In this document: positions 23,023 to 34,314 of the stretch, piece after piece
Layout: the number at the start of each line of letters is the position of its first letter
Position numbering within the stretch: the first letter of the stretch is position 1
DNA from: Sepioteuthis lessoniana
Lineage: Eukaryota; Mollusca; Cephalopoda; Myopsida; Loliginidae
NCBI GenBank assembly: GCA_963585895.1
Contig: OY757904.1
Coordinates: 160,304,896-160,368,895 of the forward strand
Direction: 5' to 3'
Length of the DNA stretch: 64,000 nucleotides
Notes under the pieces: model-generated
Told to the model about the DNA's origin: nothing
Seen by the model: the letters and a program-made list of their open reading frames with translations, nothing else
The model's database searches: none
Translations under genes and position numbers: made by a program

Positions 23023-24560
23023 GGACAAAAACATAAAACCACCATCAAAAATGAAGAAAAATATATTGTTTACAATGTTTAAATTATGAAAATTAGATCT
23101 ATGAAAGATAAGGCATAAAGAGAATTAAATTTAGAATATGAAGAAATTTCAATTCTTTTTTATTTGTATATTAGCATTTATGATTAATTGTAAAATTTTG
23201 TTTTGACATAAATATAAGACCAATGAGCAGAACTATAGAATATAAAGGTACATTTTTTTATTTAATAATTTGTAGATCCGACGTTAACTTTGATAACATC
23301 AAAAACTCTCAACTAGTTTCCGAAGTTGAACCGAAGATATTTTCCCATGCATCTAAGATTGCGTTTTTGAGTCCAGATATTTCTGACTACTGTCGACCTT
23401 CTACATAAACTTTTGCAACAATCAATCCCCACAAATTTTCTATGGGATTGAGGTTTGGAGAGCTCACTGGGTGGTCAAGAAGTCTTATTTTTTTGTTCAA
23501 GCCAGTACTTCTTTGTTAATGATGCATTGTTGATAGCAGCATTATCTTGCTAGAAAACCCATTCTTCTCCACTTAGACGACACCATTATAGTGCAAGGGA
23601 TAAATCATTTAGCATCTTCACTTAATCTGCTGCTTTTTGTCTATCTCTGATAAGTTGTAGTTTAACTTTTCCTGGAGATGAGAAGCCCTCCCCCCACAGA
23701 TTGTAAGAGATTCCCCCTCTACTATGCGTTGTTGAATAATTCTCTTTCGGAAAATTTTTTGCGTGCCATTACTTCTGAAAGACATCTGAACCGTCTAAAT
23801 TGAATTTCTTTTCGTCCGAGAAAACAACTTTTCGCCATTCTTTAGCACTCATGGCTTGATATTGACGAGCATATTCCAGTTGTTTCGTTTTATGCCTCAA
23901 AGTAAAACTTGAACGAGGAATTCTTTTCTTATGCTTAATTTTTACGTTATTTAAAAGCCTTCTAATTGTTCTTGTACTGCAAGGAGCCTCCACGAGAGAT
24001 TTCAATATTTTTAAAGTTGACGAAGTTTTTTTTTTAATTCGTGAACAATTCTTCTCTTAAATTGTGGTAATAATTTTCTGTCTTGGTGGTTGGTTTTCAT
24101 CCATATTTATTTGGACTTTTCGAGCAATTGCAGATAACGGTTTTACTGCATCGAAATTTCTCTCTGTAATTTTCCGAATCTTTTTAGAGTTGTTATCTCC
24201 CCTTTCTCAAATTTAGATAATTTACTTCCTTTAGCTATTTATGTTTTCAGTATTTTAAGGATTACAGTTTTAATAACTTTTATATTAGGCAGACTATATA
24301 TGATAATTTTTTCAATTGAATTAACTCCTTTTTTCTTTAGTTTTTATTGATGGTCTTATATTTATGCCAAAAATAAATCTTAAAACTTCACATAAATGCT
24401 AATGTATACATAGAAAATGAAATGAAATTTCTTCTTATTTCGAATTTTAATGTTTCTTAATTTTATCTTTCATATATCTTATTTTTATTATTTAAGAATT
24501 GTAAACAATATGTTTTTCTTCATTTTTGACGGTGGACTTATATTTTTGTCCTGGGGTGTA
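23018..24560 (-). mobile_element. Tc1-like DNA transposon with long TIRs
   Basis: The ends are inverted repeats of roughly 200 bp. The left end reads 'ccctggacaaaaacataaaa' then 'ccaccatcaaaaatgaagaa'. The right end, reverse-complemented, reads 'ccccaggacaaaaatataag' then 'tccaccgtcaaaaatgaaga'. Similarity continues inward through 'atattgtttacaat', 'atgaaagataa', 'agaagaaatttca', 'ttagcatttatg' and 'cataaatataagacca' to about 23225 and 24350. Between them lies a minus-strand transposase remnant. The element sits in TA-rich microsatellite, as expected for TA-targeting Tc1/mariner elements, so the exact TA duplication cannot be told from the surrounding repeat. Confidence 0.85.
23280..24260 (-). 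pseudogene. Tc1-like transposase pseudogene
   Basis: The best-preserved block (24005-23769) reads 'APCSTRTIRRLLNNVKIKHK' (second helix-turn-helix to linker) and 'AKEWRKVVFSDEKKFNLDGS', which contains the first catalytic Asp of the DDE/D domain in the F/FSDE context typical of Tc1-like enzymes. Downstream, with stops and frameshifts, are traces of the later motifs, including sequence equivalent to 'FLTTQ' and 'NLCGD' (the SPDLNPIENLW region) near 23400-23470. The enzyme would cut and paste its own TIRs at TA sites. Broken here. Confidence 0.75.
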
Positions 24561-24565
24561 TATGT

Positions 24566-24567
24566 TG

Positions 24568-24620
<53 letters not shown>

Positions 24621-24640
24621 ATAAATTGGGTAAATGTATA

Positions 24641-24682
<42 letters not shown>

Positions 24683-24710
24683 GTTTTCTTCACGATAAAC
24701 CGAGGGAATG

Positions 24711-24803
<93 letters not shown>
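24566..24803. repeat. Cluster of TA-rich microsatellites
   Basis: Three TA blocks (about 24566-24616, 24640-24680 and 24710-24803) with occasional TG, separated by 'gaaaataaattggg' and 'tgtgttttcttcacg' spacers. Confidence 0.9.
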
Positions 24804-24808
<5 letters not shown>

Positions 24809-25700
24809 GTTACCTCTCACTTTATTTAAGTTTTTAAATTTTCTTAAAAATCTCAACTTCAGACAAAGAATCTCTTCACCTGAAGAATTACAGTATTACC
24901 ATATTCCATTGACACTAACTTAAAAAATAATTGTGTGTGAGTACTGATCCGAAGTAATTTTACATCGTGTGCTTCTAAATTAATGTTTGTTATAAAGTTT
25001 TTGTATCTTGTACTTGGTAACATCAGACTAATTAACCCTCAAGTTTTGAGATAAAGTGTTGTTTTTTTTGATAATTTCCTGATATGTTTTTTATGCCATA
25101 AAAAAAAGAAATATTATTATCAAGGTCATAAATATTATTATCAAGGCCTTGAATATCATCAATAAATTGATGGATATTATTATCTTCTTTAATTATGCGA
25201 TCATTTAAGGGATAATTTGTTTCGAACGAATAATATACTACGTGGAAATTATTTTTCTTTTCATTCGTTTTAACATTGTAAGATATATTTCATTTTTTGT
25301 ATGTCGATAATTTGAGGAAAGATAATTTCGCTCCATTTGTATCTGAATATTTCCCAGAGTGTGCAGTCTTACTGCATATGTGATTCCCCTCGGTCTATGA
25401 AATCATCCTTTTCCAACAGAGAGAGATAAAATGGGAAACCAGTTTTCCAATGAAATTCAAGAGAAAATATCAAAATTCATTTCGAACATTTTATTACCTT
25501 TAAATGAAGCGAAATAATTTCTTTTGATATATGCATTACTGTCGCCATTATTGTTTGGTTCCAATCAATTATTTTGTTGAATTTGTTCAGCAATGACAAT
25601 TCTCTCAGAATTTTTCTAGCTTTCAAAATATCAAATTTCTTGTTTTCAATCTTTCATTTAAGATCGCTAAAATTCATCTAAATTCCCTAAAACAAAACTC
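24804..25700. other. AT-rich stretch without recognisable gene
   Basis: Nothing recognised beyond a local duplication of 'tattattatcaagg' near 25115-25150. Confidence 0.4.
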
Positions 25701-25704
25701 GCGT

Positions 25705-25960
25705 TGTCAGTGGATCTTATAATACGCTGATTGTATCTCGTGTGGAATTAACCACAGATGTGTAGGAACAGCCCCACCCTCCAAAAAAGGGGAGTCCTGG
25801 GTGTGACAATGAATGAGTAATAGCAATGAATGGATACCCACACTCTTCAGATTACTAAAGCCGAAACCTTTCCATCCGATGCAGTTTCATCTAATAATCA
25901 AGATACAGTTTTTGGAGGGATCTTACTCTTCTACTGAGGATAAAGAGAAATAAATTCGTA
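25705..25960. repeat. Rearranged family D fragments (possible inverted pair)
   Basis: The left part resembles a sense D head ('cagtggatcttataatacgc', 'tgattgtatc'). The right part resembles antisense D ('gagtaatagcaatgaatgg', 'tgcagtttcatct', 'ggatcttactcttctactg'). Strongly diverged. Confidence 0.35.
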
Positions 25961-27700
25961 CGACTCCTTTATAATGACCTTGTACCATACTAATAAATGG
26001 CGATAAACATACAAACCTTGGGAAGATCGAGATAAACCAAAACATTGTTAAAATATTTTTAACGAAAAATGTTTGGCTGGAAGGATCACTAAAATTCAGA
26101 GTTTAAATGTACAAAAAATATTTGTAAGATTTTTTAATGACTTTTTATGAATAAATTTTGCTATTTTTTGAATTACAGAAAATTTTATATACGGAAAAAA
26201 AGCAATTTGATAACATTAAAAAGGCAATAATATACGAAAGTCTACGCTCTAAAATTGAAATAAAAAAAAGCAATTAATGGATAAAATAACTGAAAATATT
26301 TCTTAATCAGCAAAAATCGAAGGAAACATTTTGAAGAGCTAATTTTATCCATAACCTTAGCAGCTTCTTTAAATAGTTTCATTAATGAATTATTTTGATT
26401 AGTTTCACAAAGTGGCAAAACATTTCATTACCTTTGATCATTTGAGTAAACATCTCTATGTCCTCACAAAAATACTTTAAAATATTTCGTATGATTCACG
26501 AGTTGGGAAGCTCAGATAATCAGATTTGGATACCTCATACTTAATATTCTTGATTTTTGCGAACAATTGGTAATAAGTTCCCTTATCTGTTTTGGCCTTG
26601 TGCCAGACTAAGTTAATCATAGTTAGTGATACATGTACACTATTTGACAAAAAGCAAACACTGAAAAAATTCAAAATATTTTTTATTATTGTTGCAAATT
26701 TTAATGAAATTTCAATGACTTAGACACGCATATGAAATGATTATTTTTCTTGATTGTTGTTATCAAATTTTCCTTAATGGTAACAAAAGTCATTTGTAAA
26801 AGATTTTAGTCGCGAACTAAGATATAAAATCAAAGAAAATTAAATTAAAAAAAATTCCTATTTTTAGGTTTTGGGGAGAATTTTTTCTTTAAAAAATTAT
26901 GACTTTTTGCTTAGGGAACTTTGACCACATTAATCAAAGAAAATAATTACTTTCTATTTGCGTGTCTTTGAAGTTTTATTAAAATTTGTGGCAATGATAA
27001 AAAACCTTTTAGTTTTTTCACTGTTGTTTTTTTTTTTCTTTCATCCAATGCTGTAATCTGAGTTCCTTTGCAAGAATGCTGAATAAAAAAAATATATCAT
27101 TTAGTTAATTCTTCAGTATTTCCAAAATAGTCCAATTACCAATGAATATTTCTGTTAGTGTTGAGAAGTAATTTTAGTCAAACGTCCATTATTAAAGTGA
27201 AAAAGGAACAGAGAACCATTCAAAGATCAGTTGTTTAGAAATGGAGATTCTCTTTTATAATTTATTACTATTAAAAGATAACTTTCAAATAGAAAATAGA
27301 AATTACATCATGGAAACTACCAATAATTCTCCAAAAGAGGAAAAGCCTTCTTTTTTCTGATGGTCTTGTATTAAAATGATCTATTTTCAACTTCAATTAT
27401 TAGCCTGAATATCATCGAAAAATTGTCTCTTGTTACAATGTGATTTAAATTCCTAAGGTTCCTTCATCGAACTGTAAACACAGTTATCAATAGTTACTAA
27501 ATTCGGAATTATAAGGATTGAGCTGCTCCAATCTCCAAAACGGTGGGGCATTGGAATATTTGAAATAATCAGTATTCAAAAGATTTATTTTTACCATAAT
27601 TTCGTCACTAAAAAAACTGACACCAACGAAAAGTTCATAACGATCTCAGCCATATTTGAAAATAATTAATGTCTTGATTAAACTCTTTTCTGAATTGCCA
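25961..27700. other. AT-rich stretch without recognisable gene
   Basis: Nothing recognised. Confidence 0.4.
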
Positions 27701-27704
27701 CGGA

Positions 27705-27972
27705 TAGGCACAAGATCAATTTTTAAGCGCAATAAATTTGAATTCAGTGGTTTTCCTTCTCCTTACCTGGTTGCCTTACTAAGCTTAAAGAGTCCAGTTA
27801 AGTCTACTATTTACCCCATAGCTTAGGGAAGAAAGGATGTATTCATACATTTTCTAAGTTTATTAGCGGAAAAATGAAACGTTTACGGCTTCGTCCAAGA
27901 CTTGAACGGGGTTTGCCGCGTCCATTTCGTAAGTCAATTGCGTTACGCCAACACACCTTCGGTTCCCCAACA
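27705..27972 (-). mobile_element. tRNA-derived SINE S1, minus-strand copy
   Basis: Reverse complement of S1: 'gcacaagatcaatttttaag', 'ttttccttctccttacctgg', 'tctactatttaccccatagc', 'cgtccaagacttgaacgg' (B-box side) and 'gcgttacgccaacacacctt' (A-box side). The head-end complement is well preserved. Confidence 0.8.
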
Positions 27973-28875
27973 GAGAATAATATTCATGTTTCCTCAAAAG
28001 GAATTAATTCGAAACTATAGAAGTGCAAGTGGGTTCTGTCATATAACTATTGGTAACAATTATTAACGTAGTAGAGTAACCGCTTTGTTAAAAAATGCGA
28101 AATATATTGAATAATGGCGAGAATATTTTAAAGACGTCCTTTCAGAGTTTAAGATAAAAATCACTTCAAGCAAAGTTGATGCTGAAATGTAAGGTGATCA
28201 CGATTACACAGACATATTTACAACCTATATGGATTCTTTGGTTATTTAACAAAGTATAGAAATTTTAGTTCATAACTGGTGACAAAGTTCATGGTAAAAT
28301 AAGACTGAATCGACTATTAGATTAGTCGTCTCCTGGTAGTTCATGACATGGGGCTGATAATAGCAGAAGACATGTGTCGTAGTTTAAAGAAGACAACTCG
28401 ATATAAAGAAAAGTCAATATGAAATCGGGAGCTGACAACTACACAGGTTTATAAAGAACTTTGAATAACTTTAGCTCTTTTCTTGTGTGAAAGCCTACCG
28501 AGCAAATATCCGGCCGGGTTATGTTCGGCTAAGAATGAACTCAGTGGCGTAGATATTAGGAGATCAGATATTGATAGAAAGGTTTCTATTGATAGATTGG
28601 TGTGGACTTCACACTTTCTTAACTACATTAGCTACATGGTTATTGTTAGGATTACAACATCCAGTGATGTAGAAGAAGAAAGTGATTATCTTAAACAAGA
28701 CCTTCGGAATGTAACTGTGAAAAGAAGAGATTAAATGTTTATTTTACTGTTTTCTTTCTTGTTTTGATATCATTTTCAACAAACCATGAATATGTCATTC
28801 TTTTGATAGATTCTTTCTGACTGAAAATCTAAGAAGATTATTCAGTAGCATAGCTACCTTTCTCACTATCGGCGA
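27973..28875. other. AT-rich stretch without recognisable gene
   Basis: Nothing recognised. An 83-codon open frame at 28483-28734 has no motif I know. Confidence 0.35.
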
Positions 28876-28879
28876 GGTT

Positions 28880-29186
28880 TCAAATATTCTGACTGCATCC
28901 CCTTAAGGAGGCAAAGTTCCTCCTACAAAAGGGGTGCCCGAGGTACAACACCACTAGACTGCGTTTTGAATGATAGTTTCTTTGAAGGTGCCATCTACGA
29001 GTCAAATAGAACTGTTTTGAATTATTGACATTAGATAAGAATAATTTAAACTATATAAATATGTAATCAAATGACAATTATTATCATATGGGAATAGTTA
29101 CTTACAATTATATAATTGTGTGTAAATTATTCGTAGTAAGAATAGTTGCGTGAAAATATAATTGTTTCAAAATTACTCTTATTATT

Positions 29187-29236
<50 letters not shown>

Positions 29237-29325
29237 TATTTGAATTTGTTTAAAAAAGACCTACTTGGCATTAAATAACCCAGCAAATGTTGATATGCCT
29301 AACAACCAACCAATCAACCATAGCT
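28880..29325 (+). repeat. Dispersed repeat family D, copy 6
   Basis: Degenerate head ('ttctgactgcatcccc'), core traces ('gtgccatctacgagtcaaat'), the minisatellite-like 'aatagaactgttttgaatt' and the family tail 'ggcattaaataacccagc..tgatatgcctaacaaccaacc'. A (GTA)n array at 29186-29237 lies inside it, just before the tail. Confidence 0.6.
29186..29237. repeat. (GTA)n microsatellite
   Basis: About 17 GTA units inside D copy 6. Confidence 0.95.
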
Positions 29326-29374
29326 GTTTTAAAACGCATAGATCAAACACACAATTACTTCAACGATTTACTTG

Positions 29375-29376
<2 letters not shown>

Positions 29377-29428
<52 letters not shown>
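29377..29428. repeat. (TA)n microsatellite
   Basis: About 26 TA units. Confidence 0.95.
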
Positions 29429-29430
<2 letters not shown>

Positions 29431-29498
29431 ACACTCATAATATAATACAATATATCACAGAGAAATCAGTTGTTGAGCTACAGTTGATTACTTATAAC

Positions 29499-29530
29499 AC
29501 ACACACACACACACACACGCACACACACAT
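29499..29530. repeat. (AC)n microsatellite
   Basis: About 15 AC units with one GC interruption. Confidence 0.9.
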
Positions 29531-29667
29531 GTATGAAGTAAACTAAAAACAACTTTAAATTCAAACGAATGTTTCCAATTATTTTATTTAAAATTTTTTT
29601 AATGAAAAATATGTAGTTTTTGCTTGATAATAAGTTATACACATAATTAACTTTAAATCCTTAAAGA

Positions 29668-29757
29668 AAAGATTAACCTTTAAAAGTTTAACCTTTAAAA
29701 GTTAAACCTTTAAAAGTTTAACCATTAAAAGATTAACCATTCAAAGTTAAACCATTC
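29668..29757. repeat. Minisatellite with 15-bp units
   Basis: Six to seven imperfect tandem units of the form ttaacctttaaaagt, drifting to ttaaccattaaaaga and taaaccattc at the right. Confidence 0.9.
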
Positions 29758-29790
29758 GTTATTTCGATCAAAGATGGTGATTTCTTTATT

Positions 29791-29861
29791 AGCTATTAAT
29801 TCTTAGTCACAGTTCTGCGAGTTTTAAACCTCGCAGAACTTGTGACTAAGAATTAATAGCT
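29791..29861. repeat. Near-perfect inverted repeat (31-bp stem, 8-nt loop)
   Basis: The left arm 29791-29821 is the complement of the right arm 29830-29861 except for one extra base in the right arm. The spacer is ttttaaac. RNA from either strand would fold into a hairpin with one bulge; the DNA could extrude a cruciform. No coding potential. It is unlike any other repeat in the window. Confidence 0.9.
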
Positions 29862-29964
29862 AATTGTAAAAGATAATTGTTAATATTTCACTGCATCAAC
29901 TAACTCATAAAAGGAAACTTATACCGTAAGCTGGTTTGGTCGGGGAGCCATTAATTTGTAGTAT

Positions 29965-30245
29965 ATTTTCCGTATGAATAGCCAGGCGGAACACACCTCT
30001 ATGCAGTTCTGGTTTGAATTCAAATTTTTCTTTCTCCTAGACCAGTTGTCATACCAATCTAAAAGAGCTCAGTCGGCTCTACTCTCAACTTGCATCTGCT
30101 GGGAGAATAGTTGTATTCGTGCGTTTCGCAAAGCCACTTCCGCTATGTGAAATGCAAACAGTCTCATACAAGAGTTGAACTCGGGTAGTCGAATTTACTT
30201 CCTACGACCATAACCTTTACACTACGAGCGCCTCACACTTTGAAC
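29965..30245 (-). mobile_element. tRNA-derived SINE S1, minus-strand copy
   Basis: Reverse complement of S1: 'ggtttgaattcaaatttttc', 'tttctcctagaccagttgtc', 'gctgggagaatagttgtatt', B-box side 'gagttgaactcggg' and A-box side 'cctttacactacgagcgcc'. Confidence 0.8.
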
Positions 30246-30249
30246 CAAA

Positions 30250-30740
30250 CTATGTAGGAATTCATCGAACAACTCTAAGCTGCTAAGTTATCAGTTTTGT
30301 GTCATCGAACCGTTTTAAACCTTCCTTGCCAATCCCACCTACGTTTTAATGATATCAAGATCAGGGTTGTTAGCTACCCAGATATAAACGTTTATAAGTT
30401 TTATTTAATTAAAAACATTGCACGAATTTTCTGGAATGATTAAAATCCTAACTGGCCAATACATTAAGTCACATTTGACTTTTTTAGACTCTTCCCAAGC
30501 AGTGGAAAAAACTTGTTTATTCCATGAGAATATAAGCAGTTTCTTATGCCAGCTGACCTATTAATATCTTTCATGTGGCCTGTTTTGAAGAAAGAGAATG
30601 CAAACATTAAAATCTTTCAGTGTGCTTAACAGAAACACAAAATAGAAATAATTCAATAGTAACAGAAAAATACGCTTCAGTTTCTTCGGAATAATCTTCT
30701 CTTAGCATGATAGAACAGAAAATCTCACCCCCCCCTACCT
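30250..30740. other. AT-rich stretch without recognisable gene
   Basis: Nothing recognised. Confidence 0.4.
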
Positions 30741-30744
30741 AATG

Positions 30745-33640
30745 AAGCTAAAATAGAATAGCTGAACTTTCAAACTAAATGAAATGAACGGGAGACTTTC
30801 TATTCGCCTCCATATCTACTCAGATATCCTGCCTCGGTTTGTCATCGGATAAGTCTCGGAGGAAGTAAAGTATTTATACTGACAACACAATGATATAGCG
30901 ATGGAAACCATGAGAAAAACAGCATAGTTGGTGTGAAATAAGGTGGATAAATCCAAAGGTGAGTTAATGTTACGGTTTATCAGAGGCCGCATAGGATCAA
31001 ACAGTTCAGTCATGAAAGTGATGCTATTTATTTCTAATAATGGTATCTATCGATGAGAGAAAAGACCAGCCAACGAAAGAATACCATGAGTCTAATTTAA
31101 ATCGCATTTCCCTTCACGCTAGTAAACGCATTCGGCTGAAGTTAGGGATCTAACCTCAATGTTGTAAAATCAGCTACAGAACCCCAAAACAATATTCTTA
31201 ATGCAAAAACACTGTTAACAAAGTGGCATTTAACGTTACGATGATAAACAATCTACCCGAGCTTAAAGCATTTGCAGTAGAGCATAATAGAGATATTATC
31301 AGCATGTCAGAACAGAGATATTACTATAGTGAACTAGAATCAAAATACCATGAGACTGCTAATGAGTGGGCTTTTGTCTCGGCATTTGCAGGGAAAAACT
31401 ATCAATGTCACTATAGGAGGTGTGGGGTTGCCTCTCAGCCCTCGTGTCTCAAAATCCCTAAATAAGATCGAGAAAACCCACCCGAGAATTATATGTGCTA
31501 CATTAAAAGGTAACCCCGGTACAAAAATCATCCTATTGCGAATGTCCCATCAATGCCAGTGATGAATCTGTTATCACAACATTGTACGGCGGGTTATCTT
31601 CCCTTGCTTGATATATTCCCAAACAACGTTCTAATCATCGGAAGAGACATAAATGCTCAAATAGGCAAAGATGAAAACAAGAAATTTTGCTTACACAACT
31701 CGCCAAACAGAAATAGAGAATATTTAGCAAATTTTTCACTTGAGAACAGTCTTTCATACCTAAACACTAATTTCTAAAGAAGTGGAGAACTATGGACATG
31801 CACCTACCCATATCAGGCGAAAGCACATTTAGATTTTATAATCATAAACAAGAAGTGGGTAAATAGCACTCCTCTTTTGAACGAGTATCGTCCGATGGCA
31901 GAATCTTTTTGGTAAATATACGCCTGAATCTTTGCAGAAATAAGAAACAAACCGTCAAAATAACATGTTATGACTCGTCCTCATTTACCAACGGAGATAT
32001 ACGTAATAAATGTACGGTTATAGTAAAAATAAATTTGAAACTTTTCATGTGACATGTGAAACACATACTCCGAACCGCAAATAAAAATAAAATTGTCACC
32101 GTCCTCATGAAAGCAGCAGCAGGAGCAGCAGAGTAAATATCAACCAAACCAAGAACCAACTGGAGAAGTCAATAGGAGTCATTAGTTGTCAGGAAAAAAC
32201 GAGATAACTTTTTAAAAAATTCTTTCTCAATAAAAGAAACCAATACATGCCAACGCACAGAAACTTAAGAAAGCCCAGACACTACTAATCTGCACCTACC
32301 AAATAAAAAGGAATACTCGGTCAAATTGATAAATAGCATGACAAATAGTAAAGGAAGTGAACAGAAGGAAGACCACATTGAAAGCAAAACGAAAGCTGCA
32401 AGCCAAGAATAAAAAAATTTAGAAGTCTTTATTTCAAGAATCTGCACTGGAACCCTCCTGAAATTACTGACAAATCTGTCAAAAAGTCTTTAATGGCCAA
32501 CTAGAAGTAAGCTAGTACTGAATAAAATTGAAATTAGAAAAACTGTAGACTTCAACGAAATAACCACTGAAGTATGGAAGACAAGAAAATTTTACGACTG
32601 ACTTCGATTATGCAACGCAGTCTATAAAAAATACAATAGAGGAATGAATGAAAAGTTTCATCCGTCCTTTCCCTATAAAAGGTGACTTCGGAATCATTAA
32701 GAACTACTGTGACATAACCCTTACTACAATAACTGCTAAGTTTTTATAATGCCCTACTTCGCTATCGTATCTGATCCAAAATTGAGAAAAGTCTTACGAA
32801 AAACCTGAACGGCTTTTGAAGAAATCGATGCCCAACCTGATCGATTATGACAATCCGTCGAATCATCGACGGAGTGAAGGCCGAAAATCTTGAGCTAAAC
32901 ACAGCTATTCGTTGATTTTTTCAAGGCATCTCGCAGAAACTATGACGGACGCAGATGATCTATTGCTTTTCATAATCATACCAGACGATGCTGAATCCTT
33001 CCTGCATAGTCAAGAGCAAGCAAAGAGCATGCTTTTTAAACAAAAAGAAAACATATTCCCTTTAAGTGCCAAGCCTCTAAAATTAGTCGACTAATTCATC
33101 TACCTTGGCCACAATATCTCGTTTACAGAAAGAGATGTCAATATACGCCAAGCAAAGGTCTGGAATTCTTTTGACTGGTTATCGATCATATACAAGTCTG
33201 ATCTCTCCGATAAAATAAAACGGAATTTCTTCCAAGTTGTCCCAGTGTCCATACTACAACATGGTGCGTCATATGGACGCTAACAAAAAATATCAGGAAA
33301 AGTTAGCAGGAACCTACACAAAATTGGTGCCTGCTGTCTTGAACAAAACCTGGAAGCAACACCCCACAAAACAGCAGCGGTACAGCTATTTACCTCAAAT
33401 CTCATAAACACTTCTAGTGAGACGAAGAAGACATGCGTGGAACTGCTGGAGAAGCAAGGATTGACTCATAAGAGACATTCTCTCACCCACTCCTCTACAT
33501 GGACATGCCAAGGTTGGTCGACCAGCCAAGATTTACTTACACCAGCTCCGTGAAGACACTAGATACATCCTAGAAGACCTACCAGGATCAATTGATGACA
33601 GGGATTGTTTGTGAGAGAGAGACAGGGAAACCCATGCAGT
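30745..33640 (+). pseudogene. RTE-like LINE, copy R2 (near full length, decayed)
   Basis: The order matches R1. A 5' region begins at 'gaagctaaaatagaat' (30747). The endonuclease starts at about 31215 with 'LPELKAFAVEHNRDIISMSE' and 'YHETANEWAFVSAF', then after frameshifts 'VLIIGRDINAQIGKDENKKF' (31553-31777), the degenerate form of the GDxNAxIG motif. The connector covers about 31970-32500. RT traces around 32560-32880 include 'NGF'-type and 'NYCDITLT'-like residues. An internal deletion then joins 'DFFKA' (about 32925) to 'ETMTDADDLLLF', which removes the palm and the YA of YADD. The C-terminal part includes 'AKPLKLVD' and runs to about 33600 with the YIHQLxEDT-like block. A dead copy. Confidence 0.8.
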
Positions 33641-34283
33641 TAGTGTGAATTCAAGTTAATTTTTTCCTCATCTGTGAAGAATATTCGCCAGCTCTTCTCT
33701 ATCTAAATTTGAAGAAGTCTTATTAATATTTTTTAGTCTAGCGTCTCTGTTCTTGTTTCAGTAACTTTCTGAATCATTGAAAAAATATTCATAACCAATT
33801 GTTTTTCTCAATAATTGCATGTCGGGATAGTTTCTAATTGAGAAGTTCAACAATTCTATCATGTTCAAAACCTGACAGCTCTTTTTTTATGTAGTGGAGA
33901 TTTGAAACTTTTTAAATCATAATTTGTAACCCTTAAATTGAACGTTGATCTCTAAAATGTCAAGAAATGTCAAGAAATTTAAAGTTTAGTTTCATTTCCC
34001 CTTTTATTCTGTTGAAATAATTCAATATATTATCTCTACTCAGATTTTTACAATTTTTAGATATTTCTAAATCGACCATTCAAAAACATCACAAACGCTA
34101 ATGAATTTATTCCAAACAATAAGCAAACTGTTGAAAATAAGTATTTCTTTGGGGTACCTACATATGTTTTTTTGTGTAGAAACACATCGTAAGACAACAT
34201 TTTGATAAGGTATAAAGTTTTGTTTTTGTCAATACAAGTTTCATTAGTCACTAAATTCTTTGCAATTTTTACATCCTAATTTT

Positions 34284-34285
<2 letters not shown>
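33641..34285. other. AT-rich stretch without recognisable gene
   Basis: Nothing recognised. Confidence 0.4.

Positions 34286-34313
<28 letters not shown>
34286..34313. repeat. (TA)n microsatellite at the 5' edge of R3
   Basis: About 14 TA units directly at the truncation point of the RTE copy. Confidence 0.9.

Positions 34314-34314
<1 letters not shown>

Noticed and set aside
24450-24856. Long frames rich in Tyr-Ile repeats on both strands
   Set aside because: They are translations of TA/TG microsatellite; every frame of such an array stays open.
28483-28734. 83-codon open frame as an exon or small gene
   Set aside because: No recognisable motif or repeat, and a frame this long is not unusual in a 64-kb window. 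Kept as unassigned.
29668-29757. CRISPR array
   Set aside because: Tandem units without unique spacers, in a eukaryote-type window; it is a minisatellite. The same holds for 37194-37340 and 16075-16210.
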